Assembly: GCA_030837195.1 (NCBI GenBank) | Contig: JAUPKZ010000003.1 | Location: 1 to 42,242 of the forward strand | Reading direction: 5' to 3' | Length of the DNA stretch: 42,242 nucleotides | DNA from: Campylobacterota bacterium | Lineage (GTDB): Bacteria > Campylobacterota > Campylobacteria > Campylobacterales > Sulfurimonadaceae | Part shown: positions 8,682-17,100 of the stretch, piece after piece | Layout of the letters: each line of letters opens with the position of its first letter | Numbering within the stretch: position 1 is the first letter of the stretch | The notes under the pieces: model-generated | Seen by the model: the letters and a program-made list of their open reading frames with translations, nothing else | The model's database searches: none | What the model was told of the DNA's origin: nothing | Program-made: the position numbers and the translations under genes

Positions 8682-9133
8682 TCGCGATCCTTTATGGCTC
8701 TCTCAATATCTCTTTTCATATCTTTTTGTTTTAAATCCTCTCTCTTGTCGTGAAGCTGTTTACCTTTTGCTATGGCAATTTCAACTTTTACAATATTTTT
8801 TTCATTAAAATATATCTGCAGCGGCACTACCGTATAGCCATTTTTCTCGACGGCTTTTATCATTTTTGCTATCTGTTTTTTATGCAAAAGCAACTTTCTG
8901 CTGCCTCTCTCCTCATGCGCATAAAAGTGATGTGTAGTTTCAAGCCTTCCTATGTGTGCGTTAAACAAAAAAGCTTCTTTATTTACAAAGCGAATAAAAC
9001 TATCTTTTAAATTTACCCGCCCCTCTCTAAGCCCTTTTACTTCACTCCCCTTTAGAACAATCCCTGCTTCAAATTTTTCTTCTAAAAAATAGTCAAAATA
9101 GGCTTTTTTGTTTTTTGCGATTGCTTCACCCAT
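8678..9133 (-). CDS. smpB: SsrA-binding protein SmpB
   Basis: SmpB carries tmRNA to stalled ribosomes for trans-translation, which tags incomplete proteins for ClpXP. The 151 residues show the OB-fold ([30 protein letters not shown]), [10 protein letters not shown], and the basic C-terminal tail ending in [17 protein letters not shown] that mimics mRNA in the A site. The tmRNA gene is not in this window. The position beside ispE matches Campylobacter. Confidence 0.97.
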   Translation of the reverse strand: MGEAIAKNKKAYFDYFLEEKFEAGIVLKGSEVKGLREGRVNLKDSFIRFVNKEAFLFNAHIGRLETTHHFYAHEERGSRKLLLHKKQIAKMIKAVEKNGYTVVPLQIYFNEKNIVKVEIAIAKGKQLHDKREDLKQKDMKRDIERAIKDRE

Positions 9134-9137
9134 TAAA

Positions 9138-9938
9138 TTATTCTATCCTCTCTTTAACTCTAAAAAAACTGCTTCCGCTTCCACTAAAAAAATAGCCTTC
9201 TCTATAATAATTTTTTAACTCTTTATATTCAGCCAGTGCTGCCCTAAAAAGATCATTTGCTTCATCTGCCTTCATAGTTTTAAGTATATCCGATGAACTT
9301 CTTTTTTTTAACTTCTCTGCTTCAAACGCATCTATGGGGCTATAAAAATTATCTCTATATGATTTGTAAACTCTTGGGGTGCTTATTTCCAACTTTGGCG
9401 TAAATATATCAAAACAGAGCAAATCTTCATTAAACTCTTCAACGATTTCACCTATACCGCTTACATTTGCGCTGTTGTATCCATAAACAAAAAACGGCAC
9501 ATCCGCACCCACCTTTTCTCCAACAAATGCAAGCTCGTTTAAACTATGCCCGAGTTGCAATACTTCGTTACACATCTTTAAAAAAGTTGCGGCATCACTG
9601 CTTCCTCCGCCGAGTCCTGCAAAGGAGGGAATATTTTTTTCAACATTTATGGCATACTTTTTCATAAGGTTTTTTAGTGAAGCTGCTTTATGCTCATCAA
9701 GCGAGGCTAAAAGAGCTACATATGCCTTATATATAGTATTTTGCTCTACAGAACAAGAAAAAGTACCGTAAATTTCAAATTTATCTTCATTTTTATCATC
9801 TTTTTTCGGCACAAAACTAAGCTCGTCGTAAAGAGTAGAAACAAGCATAAACCTTGAAACTATCTCATGGTAAGTATCTCTTTTTCCTGTTATTTTTAAA
9901 AAGATATTTACTTTCGCATATGCCTTATAAAGCTTCAT
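9138..9938 (-). CDS. ispE: 4-diphosphocytidyl-2-C-methyl-D-erythritol kinase
   Basis: IspE phosphorylates CDP-methylerythritol in the MEP route to isoprenoid precursors. It is a GHMP kinase: the N-terminal [11 protein letters not shown] (Lys9) and the ATP-binding loop [11 protein letters not shown] (107-117) are clear, and a C-terminal FSGSGSSFF glycine loop is present. At 266 residues it is slightly short, as usual for Campylobacterota. It sits 11 bases downstream of csrA in a probable operon. Confidence 0.95.
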   Translation of the reverse strand: MKLYKAYAKVNIFLKITGKRDTYHEIVSRFMLVSTLYDELSFVPKKDDKNEDKFEIYGTFSCSVEQNTIYKAYVALLASLDEHKAASLKNLMKKYAINVEKNIPSFAGLGGGSSDAATFLKMCNEVLQLGHSLNELAFVGEKVGADVPFFVYGYNSANVSGIGEIVEEFNEDLLCFDIFTPKLEISTPRVYKSYRDNFYSPIDAFEAEKLKKRSSSDILKTMKADEANDLFRAALAEYKELKNYYREGYFFSGSGSSFFRVKERIE

Positions 9939-9949
9939 AAAAATATCTC

Positions 9950-10180
9950 TTATTTTTTTAAAATAGCACTTAAGAGATTTAACTCATCTATTTTTATCTC
10001 TTTAGATGCTGCAATATTTGCATCTTTTATCTCTTCTAGTAGTTCACTTCTAACTATGGAAATACTCTTTGGAGCTTCAATACCGAGCTTTACTGCTCCC
10101 TTGTCTATAGATATAATTTTGATTTTTATATCATCTCCGATTGCAATTGACTCTTCCAGCTTTCTTGATAATACTAACAT
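9950..10180 (-). CDS. csrA: Carbon storage regulator CsrA
   Basis: CsrA is a homodimeric RNA-binding repressor that blocks ribosome-binding sites carrying GGA motifs. The 76 residues show MLVLSRKLEESIAIGDDI, the conserved VKLGIEAPKSISIVR strand region and an extended C-terminal helix. In Campylobacter CsrA controls flagellin translation and is antagonised by FliW; fliW is also in this window, at a different locus. The extended C-terminus is the region FliW binds in other species. Overlaps truB by 7 bases. Confidence 0.96.
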   Translation of the reverse strand: MLVLSRKLEESIAIGDDIKIKIISIDKGAVKLGIEAPKSISIVRSELLEEIKDANIAASKEIKIDELNLLSAILKK

Positions 10181-10995
10181 TCAATCCTACCTAATTCATA
10201 ATTTACTTCTGCATCCGTTATATTTATGATGGATATAAAATTTCCGCTATCCAACCAGTAACAGCCGCTTTTTTTTATCTCTAAATCATCTAAAGCAAGA
10301 ACTCTTCCATATTTTAAGTTATCATTTGCTCCGTGATAAAAATTTTGCTCTATTTTAAGGCACTTTTTTATATCCAATGCTTCTTCGCCATTATAGCTAA
10401 ACTCTCCCTCATTTAGCCTCTCAAGTGCACTAAGAGACCCATTTTCTATGCCAAGCCTATTAGCTATAATAGCTCCGAGAGAGCGAATATATGTACCCTC
10501 AGAAACACTTGCTTCAAAAGTAACAAAAGGGTGAGAATAATTTATCAGCTTTGTTTCATATATAAAAGAGTTGATTTTATTTAACTTTACCTCTTTTCCT
10601 GCACGAGCCAAATCATACGCTCTTTGCCCGTTTATCTGCTTTGCACTAAAAATCGGCGGCTCATACTCAAGCTCACCCTCTATGGATTTTAAAACATCTT
10701 CTATTGTCTTACTCTCCAACTCTTTTATCAAAGACACACTATCTACCATTTCTATATCCAAGCTATCGCTCTTTGCTCCTAGCCATAAAGTAGCTCTGTA
10801 CCTTTTAGGAGTTTTTTTTAAAAAACGAAAAAGTTTTGTATAGCTCCCGATTCCAATGATTAAAACACCCTTTGCAAAGGGGTCAAGCGTCCCCGAAAAG
10901 CCGGCCTTTTTTACTCCGTATTTTCTCTTTAACTGTGACAAAAAGAGATTTGAGCCTATTCCTGATGGCTTGTATGCTACAAAGAGCCTATTCAT
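10174..10995 (-). CDS. truB: tRNA pseudouridine-55 synthase TruB
   Basis: TruB makes pseudouridine 55 in the T-loop of tRNAs. The catalytic motif GTLDPFAKGVLIIGIG contains Asp38; downstream blocks KRYRATLWLGAKSDSLD, QRAYDLARAGKEV and SEGTYIRSLG are typical. The N-terminal block LFVAYKPSGIGSN is diverged from the usual DKPxGxxS form but aligned. 273 residues, no long PUA extension, as in related species. It overlaps uvrD by 4 bases and csrA by 7. Confidence 0.95.
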   Translation of the reverse strand: MNRLFVAYKPSGIGSNLFLSQLKRKYGVKKAGFSGTLDPFAKGVLIIGIGSYTKLFRFLKKTPKRYRATLWLGAKSDSLDIEMVDSVSLIKELESKTIEDVLKSIEGELEYEPPIFSAKQINGQRAYDLARAGKEVKLNKINSFIYETKLINYSHPFVTFEASVSEGTYIRSLGAIIANRLGIENGSLSALERLNEGEFSYNGEEALDIKKCLKIEQNFYHGANDNLKYGRVLALDDLEIKKSGCYWLDSGNFISIINITDAEVNYELGRIEC

Positions 10996-13040
10996 AACTT
11001 CTCTACAAATGAAGCAAGTATCTCTCTTTTGGTACCTGCAAAATTTATATTTAGCTTAAACTCTCTTCCAGATTTACTTATACCGTTGACTCTGCCTGTT
11101 CCAAAAATTTTATGTCTTACCAAATCACCTTTCTTAAAAGCCGTATTTTTTTCAACTATCAAAGAACCTTCACAAAGTCCTGCTTCATTGAAAAATCTGC
11201 TCTTTTGAAGCTCACTTCTTCTGCCTTTGTAAAATCTGCTATCAACATGAGAAAGCGTAAGCGTCTCCTTAGCCCTGGTAAAAGATACATATCCGAGCCT
11301 TCTCTCCTCTTCAAGGTCGCTTCCTTCCCCTATAAGCGGTAAAAAGCCCTCTTCAAGCCCTATTATAAATATGTGATCAAACTCCAGCCCTTTTGAAGCG
11401 TGTATGCTCATCATATATATGCTCTCTCCCTCTACCTCATCCTGATCGCTTTGAAGCGTAATCTCATTCAAGAATTCATCAAGCGAAGCTTCCGGATTAT
11501 TTTTTATAAAATCCCTAAAGAGTGCATAAAACTCGTCCATATTTAAGAGTCTTTCCATCTCATCCGCAACACCTGCATAAATCTCTTTTGTACGAAATGT
11601 CGCTTCCATCGCATCCACAAAATCATATGTTGACTCTTTTGCTATTTTAGCAACACTCTCTATATCTTTTATAAATTTTTTGAGAGTTTTTGCATTTTTT
11701 GATTTTACCAAATCCTCTAACACCTCTTGCGAACTGCTTTTTATGTAGTTAAATATCGATTTTTGGGACTCTGTCGCAGCAAGTTCTATTTTGTCTAGGC
11801 TTGCTTTACCTAAACCTCTTTTTGGCTTATTTGCTATACGCTTAAAGGAGAAATCATCGTTAAAATTTGTAATAACTCTAATATAACTAATAAGGTCCTT
11901 TACCTCTGCTCTATCATAAAAGCGCAAGCCTCCGACTAGTTTATAGTTTATTCCTGCACGATTGAGCCCCTCTTCTATGGAACGGCTTAGAACATTCACA
12001 CGGTATAAAATAGCAATATTTTGCGCACTTACACCGGAGTTTAAAAGCTGAGATATTTTTTTAGCTATTTTTCTTGCCTCGTCATTCTCGTCATTCGAGT
12101 AGAGTATTGCCACATCTTCACCATTTCCACGGGTCGGAATAAGTTTTTTACCGAGCCTTGAACGATTATGCTCAATGAGTGCATTGGCAACCTTTAGTAT
12201 AGGTTCTCTTGAACGGTAATTTTCTTGTAGCCTTACAACCCTAACATCTTTAAAATCCTGATCAAACTCCATAATGTTTCTAATATGCGCCCCGCGCCAT
12301 CCGTAAATGCTCTGGTCATCATCCCCGACAACACATATATTATTATGTGTGCTACATAATTTTTGTAAAAGCTTCAACTGTAATTCATTAGTATCTTGAT
12401 ACTCATCCACCATAATATAGCTATATCTTTGCGAAGTACTCTTTGCAAGCTCTTCATTTTCATTCAAAAGCCTATATGTAAGCGCTATGAGATCATCAAA
12501 ATCAACTAAATTGTTCTCCAGTAAATATGCTTCATACTCCTCATAGACTTTCGCTATCTGCTGATAATTATAGACCTCTGCCTGCTTATATGCCTCATCA
12601 GGCGTAAGCAGAGAGTTTTTGTATCTTGATATCTCACTTGCAATAAGAGGAGTAGGTATCTCTGAATTTATCTTTTTAATAATTCTTTTTTTATCATCGC
12701 TATCTATCACTACAAAATTATTTTTTCTGCCTAAAAGATGAATATGAAATTTTAAAAAAAGCAAACCAAATTTATGAAATGTGCACAAAAGCGGGGGGTA
12801 CGAAAGATTCTCTATCATCATAGAGGCTCTCTCTCTCATCTCTTTTGCCGCTTTATTTGTAAAAGTAAGTGTCAAAGTATTTGAAGGTGCAATACCGACT
12901 TCTTTTATAAGATAGGCAAGTCTTGATATAATCGTAGTAGTTTTTCCGCTTCCAGCACCCGCTAGTATTAAAACCGGACCTTCAAACTCTCTTACGGCTT
13001 CTGCCTGCGCATTGTTTAACTTTTCAAAAATATTCTTCAT
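10992..13040 (-). CDS. uvrD: UvrD/Rep-family ATP-dependent DNA helicase
   Basis: A superfamily 1A 3'-5' DNA helicase used in excision repair and replication restart. Seen: Walker A AGAGSGKT (27-34), TFTNKAAKEM, DEYQDT (212-217, Walker B), QSIYGWRGA, LQENYRS, and SIHASKGLEFDHIFI near the C-terminus, in the canonical order. At 682 residues it is UvrD/Rep/PcrA-sized; the three cannot be cleanly separated by eye. The gene is the first of the uvrD-truB-csrA-ispE-smpB run and has its own promoter at 13071-13076. Confidence 0.93.
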   Translation of the reverse strand: MKNIFEKLNNAQAEAVREFEGPVLILAGAGSGKTTTIISRLAYLIKEVGIAPSNTLTLTFTNKAAKEMRERASMMIENLSYPPLLCTFHKFGLLFLKFHIHLLGRKNNFVVIDSDDKKRIIKKINSEIPTPLIASEISRYKNSLLTPDEAYKQAEVYNYQQIAKVYEEYEAYLLENNLVDFDDLIALTYRLLNENEELAKSTSQRYSYIMVDEYQDTNELQLKLLQKLCSTHNNICVVGDDDQSIYGWRGAHIRNIMEFDQDFKDVRVVRLQENYRSREPILKVANALIEHNRSRLGKKLIPTRGNGEDVAILYSNDENDEARKIAKKISQLLNSGVSAQNIAILYRVNVLSRSIEEGLNRAGINYKLVGGLRFYDRAEVKDLISYIRVITNFNDDFSFKRIANKPKRGLGKASLDKIELAATESQKSIFNYIKSSSQEVLEDLVKSKNAKTLKKFIKDIESVAKIAKESTYDFVDAMEATFRTKEIYAGVADEMERLLNMDEFYALFRDFIKNNPEASLDEFLNEITLQSDQDEVEGESIYMMSIHASKGLEFDHIFIIGLEEGFLPLIGEGSDLEEERRLGYVSFTRAKETLTLSHVDSRFYKGRRSELQKSRFFNEAGLCEGSLIVEKNTAFKKGDLVRHKIFGTGRVNGISKSGREFKLNINFAGTKREILASFVEKL

Positions 13041-13070
13041 TTGTTACTGCTATTTTTATTAATTTTATAT

Positions 13071-13076
13071 ATTATA
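13071..13076 (-). promoter_or_regulatory. uvrD promoter -10 box
   Basis: A perfect TATAAT on the minus strand lies 31 bases upstream of the uvrD start in a very AT-rich divergent spacer. Campylobacterota sigma-70 promoters rely mainly on the -10 box. It would drive the uvrD-to-smpB run. Confidence 0.55.
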
Positions 13077-13128
13077 ACGAAAAATAAAAAATTATTAAAG
13101 AACTATTGATTTAATTATAATAATGAGT

Positions 13129-13134
13129 TATAAT
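13129..13134 (+). promoter_or_regulatory. LysR-gene promoter -10 box
   Basis: TATAAT lies 32 bases upstream of the LysR-type gene; a second copy at 13116-13121 offers an alternative start. Because LysR regulators usually bind their own divergent region, this 126-base spacer is where an operator would be expected, but I cannot point to a specific one. Confidence 0.5.
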
Positions 13135-13166
13135 TTCATCTATTACTTGGGCTTATAGGAATTATT

Positions 13167-14069
13167 ATGTTAAAAGACTTTGCAAAATTAGAGACTTTTT
13201 TGATGGTTATCAAAGAAAAAAGCTTCTCCAAAGCATCTGCTAAACTAGGTATATCTCAACCTGCAGTTACACAGCAGATAAGATTTATTGAGGATTATCT
13301 CGATACAAAAATAGTTGAGAGAAAGAAAAACGGTATTTTACTTACAAAAGAGGGTGAAGATTTATACAGAATTGCTCTTAGACTTGAAAAAGCGATTGCA
13401 AACAGCGAAAAAGAACTTCTAAAAATAATCAATAAAGATTTTACTTTTGTTATCGGCTCATCAAATGCTATCGGAAACTATATACTTCCAAACTATCTTG
13501 GTGAAATCAGACAAAGAATCAACAACAATGTTTATATGAATGTCGGTCTATCTTGTGAAATCATAGACCAATTAGAAGATAAAAAAATAGACATTGCACT
13601 TATAGAATCTCCTGTTTTTAGGGATGATATCATATATAGAGAGTGGGTTTTGGATGAGCTTGTGGTTTTTTCAAATCAACCGCTAAAAAAACACCTAACC
13701 GCAGAGGATTTGATGGGTTTTGACTGGATATGCAGAGATGAGCACTCTCATACAAGAAAATTGACAAGTGAGGCATTTGATGAAATGGGTGTTCAATGCA
13801 ATAACTTTAATGTTCTTGGCGTTTTAGGAAGCCCAACAGCCATCAAAGAAGCTATACTTCACGCAGATAAACATAGTGAACGACCTACGGTTTCTGTTAT
13901 GTCAAAACATGTCATTGCAAATGAAGTAGCTGAGGGAAAACTATTTGAGGCAAGACTTAAAAACTATAAAATAGAAAGAAGCTTCTTTATAGCTTATTCA
14001 AAAGATAAAAAACATGACGCTTTTGTCGATAGCGTAGTAAACTATCTTCTATCTATCAATAAAGTATAA
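13167..14069 (+). CDS. LysR-family transcriptional regulator
   Basis: A 300-residue LTTR. The N-terminal winged helix-turn-helix is clear (FLMVIKEKSFSKASAKLGISQ then PAVTQQIRFIEDYL), followed by the linker helix and a periplasmic-binding-like effector domain (about 90-295) with the typical DIALIESP and HVIANEVAEGKL segments. Effector and regulon are unknown. It is divergent from uvrD and convergent with the SspB-like gene; neither arrangement identifies a target. The nearby cysK raises the possibility of a CysB-like role, but cysK lies more than 1 kb away and the domain shows nothing specific. Confidence 0.9.
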   Translation: MLKDFAKLETFLMVIKEKSFSKASAKLGISQPAVTQQIRFIEDYLDTKIVERKKNGILLTKEGEDLYRIALRLEKAIANSEKELLKIINKDFTFVIGSSNAIGNYILPNYLGEIRQRINNNVYMNVGLSCEIIDQLEDKKIDIALIESPVFRDDIIYREWVLDELVVFSNQPLKKHLTAEDLMGFDWICRDEHSHTRKLTSEAFDEMGVQCNNFNVLGVLGSPTAIKEAILHADKHSERPTVSVMSKHVIANEVAEGKLFEARLKNYKIERSFFIAYSKDKKHDAFVDSVVNYLLSINKV

Positions 14070-14072
14070 AAA

Positions 14073-14097
14073 GTATTCGGGATAATTGTCCCGATAC
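14073..14097. terminator. Bidirectional terminator between LysR gene and SspB-like gene
   Basis: An inverted repeat, 4 plus 5 bp with a one-base bulge around the core CGGGA/TCCCG, lies in the 29-base convergent spacer. On the minus strand it is followed by five T residues; on the plus strand by CTTATTGCTTTTT. It probably ends both genes. Confidence 0.65.
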
Positions 14098-14098
14098 C

Positions 14099-14560
14099 TT
14101 ATTGCTTTTTTAAAAATTTTGAATTTTCAGGGTTTGAGAGAAAAGATGCCATTGAGTTTTCAACACCTGAAGGTGACGCTTGCTTTATCAATCTCTTTTT
14201 TGGTTTGTAATTTGCCAAATTTATAAGCAATGGCGTTTCATCAACAATAATTTGCATAATACTATAAAGCGGAACACTAACAACACTTCCAAAATTATCG
14301 GCTCCAAATCCTGCTTCAAAAACCAACTCGTCATCTATAAGATTTGCACTCTCAAAAGTATAGCCTGCCAAGAAAAAAAGCGTCATCTGTCTAAACTCGC
14401 TTCTTATATAATCAGGCAATTCAGGGTCAAATCTTGTATCATCTAGCTTGCATAAAATACCAAATGGCTGATCTCTCTCAAAAAGGTAGATTATGAGGTT
14501 TTCTATATTTTTTTGCATTATCTTTGCAAAATTACTATCTTCTATTATATCGTTTAACAA
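14099..14560 (-). CDS. SspB-like protein (possible ClpXP adaptor)
   Basis: A 153-residue protein I first saw as hypothetical. Residues about 18-108 resemble the SspB fold: an N-terminal helix region (NLIIYLFERDQPFGILCKLD), then MTLFFLAGYTFESANLIDDE, then FEAGFGADNFGSVVSVPLYS followed by IMQIIVDE. This last block aligns by eye with the FNARFGG/VSVPLAAVLAIYARE strand-helix block of E. coli SspB. A polar tail ends in the basic, hydrophobic SKFLKKQ, reminiscent of the ClpX-binding tail of SspB. SspB tethers ssrA-tagged proteins to ClpXP. It overlaps the PabC-like gene by 7 bases. The gene is certain; the SspB assignment is an unaided inference. Confidence 0.55.
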   Translation of the reverse strand: MLNDIIEDSNFAKIMQKNIENLIIYLFERDQPFGILCKLDDTRFDPELPDYIRSEFRQMTLFFLAGYTFESANLIDDELVFEAGFGADNFGSVVSVPLYSIMQIIVDETPLLINLANYKPKKRLIKQASPSGVENSMASFLSNPENSKFLKKQ

Positions 14561-15156
14561 AAAATTTCCTCTATTTTTTTTGAAATTATATCAAAATCTA
14601 TCATAGCATTCATAAGAGCCGCTTTTGAATATTTTTTTAAGTCATCCACTGTAATATCCTCCTCAAAAATTTTTCCCTCGCTAAGCAGTCTCTGCCTTGT
14701 TGTTCCATTTAATAGAGGCTTTTTTGGTGTAACCCATCTGTCTCCATCAAAAAAAGCTATATTTGCGATTGAGGTATCACATAAAAGTGAATTTTTAACG
14801 ATAAGAACATCATCACATAAACCCCTTTTAGCAAATAGTGCATCAAGCTCTTCTCTGTTTGTATATTTCATAGAGTACTCTATAAAATCGTCATAAATAA
14901 GTTTTAGCGAGCCTATCTCTCTTTTTTTATAAGGGTAGTAGCTTACTTCTATTTGATGAGGAGTTTTAGAAATATCGTATGTTAAACGACATCGATATAA
15001 TCCGTTTTTAGGCGGATTTAGATACTCTTTTAAACTAAATATCTCTCTAATGCCAAAATATTTTAGCACGCCCTCATATCTTTCTTGATGATAAGAGAGA
15101 TGATATACTTGTGAATCTAAAGCCCTTATGGTTTCTAAAAAAATTTTATTCAACAA
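14554..15156 (-). CDS. Aminotransferase class IV protein, PabC-like
   Basis: A fold-type IV PLP enzyme, most like aminodeoxychorismate lyase, which splits aminodeoxychorismate into p-aminobenzoate and pyruvate for folate synthesis. The MKYTNR block (candidate PLP lysine Lys97) and the downstream DTSIANIAFFDGDRW then LNGTTRQRLL follow the family order. At 200 residues it is short for the family (usually 250 or more), with a reduced N-terminal domain, as in many Campylobacterota. No pabB is in the window. It overlaps cysK by 11 bases. Confidence 0.75.
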   Translation of the reverse strand: MLNKIFLETIRALDSQVYHLSYHQERYEGVLKYFGIREIFSLKEYLNPPKNGLYRCRLTYDISKTPHQIEVSYYPYKKREIGSLKLIYDDFIEYSMKYTNREELDALFAKRGLCDDVLIVKNSLLCDTSIANIAFFDGDRWVTPKKPLLNGTTRQRLLSEGKIFEEDITVDDLKKYSKAALMNAMIDFDIISKKIEEIFC

Positions 15157-16069
15157 ACAGATCCGTACTTAGATATCTCTCTCCCGTATCACAGAGAATT
15201 GTTAAAATTGTTTTGTCCTTAAATTCCGCCCTTGAAGCTATTTGCATAGCCGCATACACATTTGCACCAGAAGATATACCGACTAAAAGCCCCTCTTCTC
15301 GTGCTAGCCTTCTTGACATCTCAAGCGCATCTTGATTACTTACCTTAATAACTTCTCCATAAATATTTATATCAAGGATCTCAGGTATAAAGCCTGCGCC
15401 TATACCTTGTATGGCATGTGCTCCTGCGCACCCGCCGGACAAAACAGCCGAAGATGCAGGTTCAACCGCAAAAACTGCTATATTCGGTATCTCTTTTTTT
15501 AAAACCTTTGCCGTTCCGCTTAGCGTTCCTCCCGTACCCACTGCCGCTACGAATGCATCCAATTTTTTTTCAGTATCTTCTAAAATCTCTTTTGCGGTTG
15601 TTAACTCATGAATCTTTGGATTTGCAGGATTGTCAAATTGTCCTAAAACAATAGAGTTTTGAGTCTCTAATTGCACTTCATTTGCCTTTTGTATAGCGCC
15701 GCTCATACCTTTTAAAGCCGGAGTCAAGATTAGCTTAGCACCAAAAAACGCCAATAACTTTCGCCTCTCTATGCTCATAGACTCAGGCATGGTTAAGATA
15801 AGTTTCAAATTAAGAGACGCACAAATTGCGGCAAGAGCCACTCCAGTATTTCCGCTTGTAGGCTCAATAATAACACTATCTTGATTTATTCTGCCGCTTT
15901 GCATAGCATCTTTTATCATATTAAAAGCCGCTCTGTCTTTTATGGAACTTGTAGGGTTCATAAACTCACATTTTGCAATAATATTTGCGCCGCTTAGCTC
16001 TGAAATCTTATTGAGCCTCACAAGCGGAGTTTTACCTATTAGCTCCGTGATATTTTTTGCAATCTTCAT
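15146..16069 (-). CDS. cysK: Cysteine synthase (O-acetylserine sulfhydrylase)
   Basis: A PLP enzyme converting O-acetylserine and sulfide to cysteine. PLP lysine Lys44 is in NPTSSIKDRAAFNMI; the phosphate loop is GTGGTLSGTAKVLK; the substrate loop is PTSGNTGVALA; the C-terminal SSGANV motif is present. 307 residues, normal. CysK versus CysM cannot be fully separated by eye; the overall pattern favours CysK. Divergent from the cupin gene across a 66-base spacer that must hold both promoters. Confidence 0.93.
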   Translation of the reverse strand: MKIAKNITELIGKTPLVRLNKISELSGANIIAKCEFMNPTSSIKDRAAFNMIKDAMQSGRINQDSVIIEPTSGNTGVALAAICASLNLKLILTMPESMSIERRKLLAFFGAKLILTPALKGMSGAIQKANEVQLETQNSIVLGQFDNPANPKIHELTTAKEILEDTEKKLDAFVAAVGTGGTLSGTAKVLKKEIPNIAVFAVEPASSAVLSGGCAGAHAIQGIGAGFIPEILDINIYGEVIKVSNQDALEMSRRLAREEGLLVGISSGANVYAAMQIASRAEFKDKTILTILCDTGERYLSTDLFVE

Positions 16070-16135
16070 AAACTATTCTCCAAACTCAAAACATTTTATG
16101 ATATGCTACCAAAAAAATTATTATAGGAGACTATT

Positions 16136-16492
16136 ATGTATCTGCAAAAAGAGTTAAATCAAATCGAAGCTATACCGCAGAGGGCCGGAAAAGGCGTATC
16201 TATGAAAATGCTTATCTCAAGTACTGAAGCGCCAAACTTTGCAATGCGCAATTTTATCATTGAATCGGGCGGACATATGCCGCTGCATACAAATACGGTT
16301 GAACACGAACAGTTTGTTTTAGCAGGCAAAGCAGAGGTTCAAGTTGATGACAAAACAATAGTAGCAAAAGCCGGTGACATTCTTTTAATCCCTGCAGGAG
16401 TTGCGCATAGTTATAAAACAATAGGTGATGAGAGTTACAGCTTTTTATGCTTAGTACCAAATAAAGAAGATTGTATAAAGATTATAGATTAA
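16136..16492 (+). CDS. Small single-domain cupin protein
   Basis: A 118-residue cupin barrel. The first motif gives H51, H57 and E58 (HTNTVEHEQFVLAGKAEV) and the second AGDILLIPAGVAH gives H91, a plausible metal site. Such cupins range from sensors to dioxygenases; I do not recognise a substrate. The GGAG ribosome-binding site is well placed. It is divergent from cysK and its stop codon is only five bases from the tRNA-Leu gene on the opposite strand. Confidence 0.85.
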   Translation: MYLQKELNQIEAIPQRAGKGVSMKMLISSTEAPNFAMRNFIIESGGHMPLHTNTVEHEQFVLAGKAEVQVDDKTIVAKAGDILLIPAGVAHSYKTIGDESYSFLCLVPNKEDCIKIID

Positions 16493-16497
16493 ATAGA

Positions 16498-16582
16498 TGG
16501 TGCGACCGGGGAGATTTGAACTCCCACACCCGTAGGGCGCTACCACCTCAAGGTAGTGTGTCTACCGTTCCACCACGGTCGC
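16498..16582 (-). tRNA. tRNA-Leu (anticodon GAG)
   Basis: Minus strand, 85 nt including an encoded CCA. A 7-bp acceptor stem GCGACCG/CGGTCGC, a D-arm region with GGTGGAACGGTAGAC, the anticodon stem CTACC/GGTAG around loop TTGAGGT with anticodon GAG, a long class II variable arm, and the T-loop GTTCAAAT are all visible. It decodes CUC and CUU leucine codons. It lies 45 bases downstream of atpE and is probably co-transcribed or served by the atpE promoter. Confidence 0.95.
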
Positions 16583-16596
16583 ATAAGTTTTTTTTA

Positions 16597-16613
16597 CCGG
16601 AGAGAGTCTCCGG
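16597..16613 (-). terminator. GC-rich hairpin between atpE and tRNA-Leu
   Basis: A perfect 7-bp stem (CCGGAGA/TCTCCGG) with a 3-nt loop. On the minus strand it is followed by T then eight A residues, so it lacks the U tract of an intrinsic terminator in the atpE direction; on the plus strand it is followed by CAAAATT. It may attenuate, stabilise the atpE 3' end, or mark a processing site before the tRNA. Confidence 0.45.
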
Positions 16614-16627
16614 CAAAATTAATAAGA

Positions 16628-16942
16628 TTAACCTAAATACGGGTTAGCGTATAGAGCGATAAGTGCGATAACAAGTGCGTAAATAACTTGAGCTTCGATC
16701 ATCGCAAGAGCGATAAACATCGTAGTCATAAGTTTAGCACCTAAACCTGGGTTTCTTGCAGTACCTGCGATTGTTGCAGCAGCAGTATGACCCATACCGA
16801 TAGCTCCACCAAGAGCAGCAAGACCAAGACCAAGACCTGCAGCGATCATTGAGTACGCTTTAAGAGTTTGGTTAGCAACATCACCATCGTTAGCAAGTGC
16901 TGCAACAGCAAAAGCTACCATTAAAAAAAGAATTTTTTTCAT
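16628..16942 (-). CDS. atpE: F0F1 ATP synthase subunit c
   Basis: Subunit c forms the proton-driven rotor ring of ATP synthase. Two membrane helices flank the loop ARNPGLGAK; the ion-binding carboxylate is Glu83 in AMIEAQVIYAL. I start at 16942 rather than 16954 because GGAG lies 6 bases before that ATG. The 104 residues include an N-terminal signal-like segment (MKKILFLMVAFAVAALA) absent in E. coli but typical of Campylobacterota. It stands apart from other atp genes, as in related species. The leader is about 100 nt and contains a palindrome. Confidence 0.95.
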   Translation of the reverse strand: MKKILFLMVAFAVAALANDGDVANQTLKAYSMIAAGLGLGLAALGGAIGMGHTAAATIAGTARNPGLGAKLMTTMFIALAMIEAQVIYALVIALIALYANPYLG

Positions 16943-16986
16943 AAGTTTCTCCATAAAATTATTACAAATTTTTTCGGCTAGCGTAA

Positions 16987-17004
16987 CTATATCTTAAGAT
17001 ATAG
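16987..17004 (-). repeat. Perfect 18-bp palindrome in the atpE leader
   Basis: CTATATCTTAAGATATAG is its own reverse complement. It lies 45 bases upstream of the atpE start, inside the predicted leader. It may be an operator for a dimeric regulator. With no loop, it is less likely to act as an RNA hairpin. Confidence 0.5.
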
Positions 17005-17052
17005 CAATCTCTACATAAATGCAAAGATTTCCCTACTAAAATTCGATTTGCG

Positions 17053-17058
17053 ATTATA
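17053..17058 (-). promoter_or_regulatory. atpE promoter -10 box
   Basis: TATAAT on the minus strand, in the context TTTTGTATATAATCG, 110 bases upstream of atpE and downstream of the pnp stop. It implies an atpE leader of about 100 nt. An AGTTT/AAACT inverted repeat between it and the pnp stop could be a weak pnp terminator. Confidence 0.5.
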
Positions 17059-17100
17059 TACAAAAGCTAATAAAATTTAGTTTAAAAAACTACTCTTTTA

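Noticed and set aside
13041-13166. LysR operator in the uvrD/LysR spacer
   Set aside because: The spacer is too AT-rich to pick a T-N11-A site by eye without many chance matches.
16498-16582. Cupin gene terminator overlapping tRNA-Leu
   Set aside because: The only structure downstream of the cupin stop is the tRNA itself.
16597-16613. Standard intrinsic terminator for atpE
   Set aside because: The hairpin is followed by A residues, not T, in the atpE direction.
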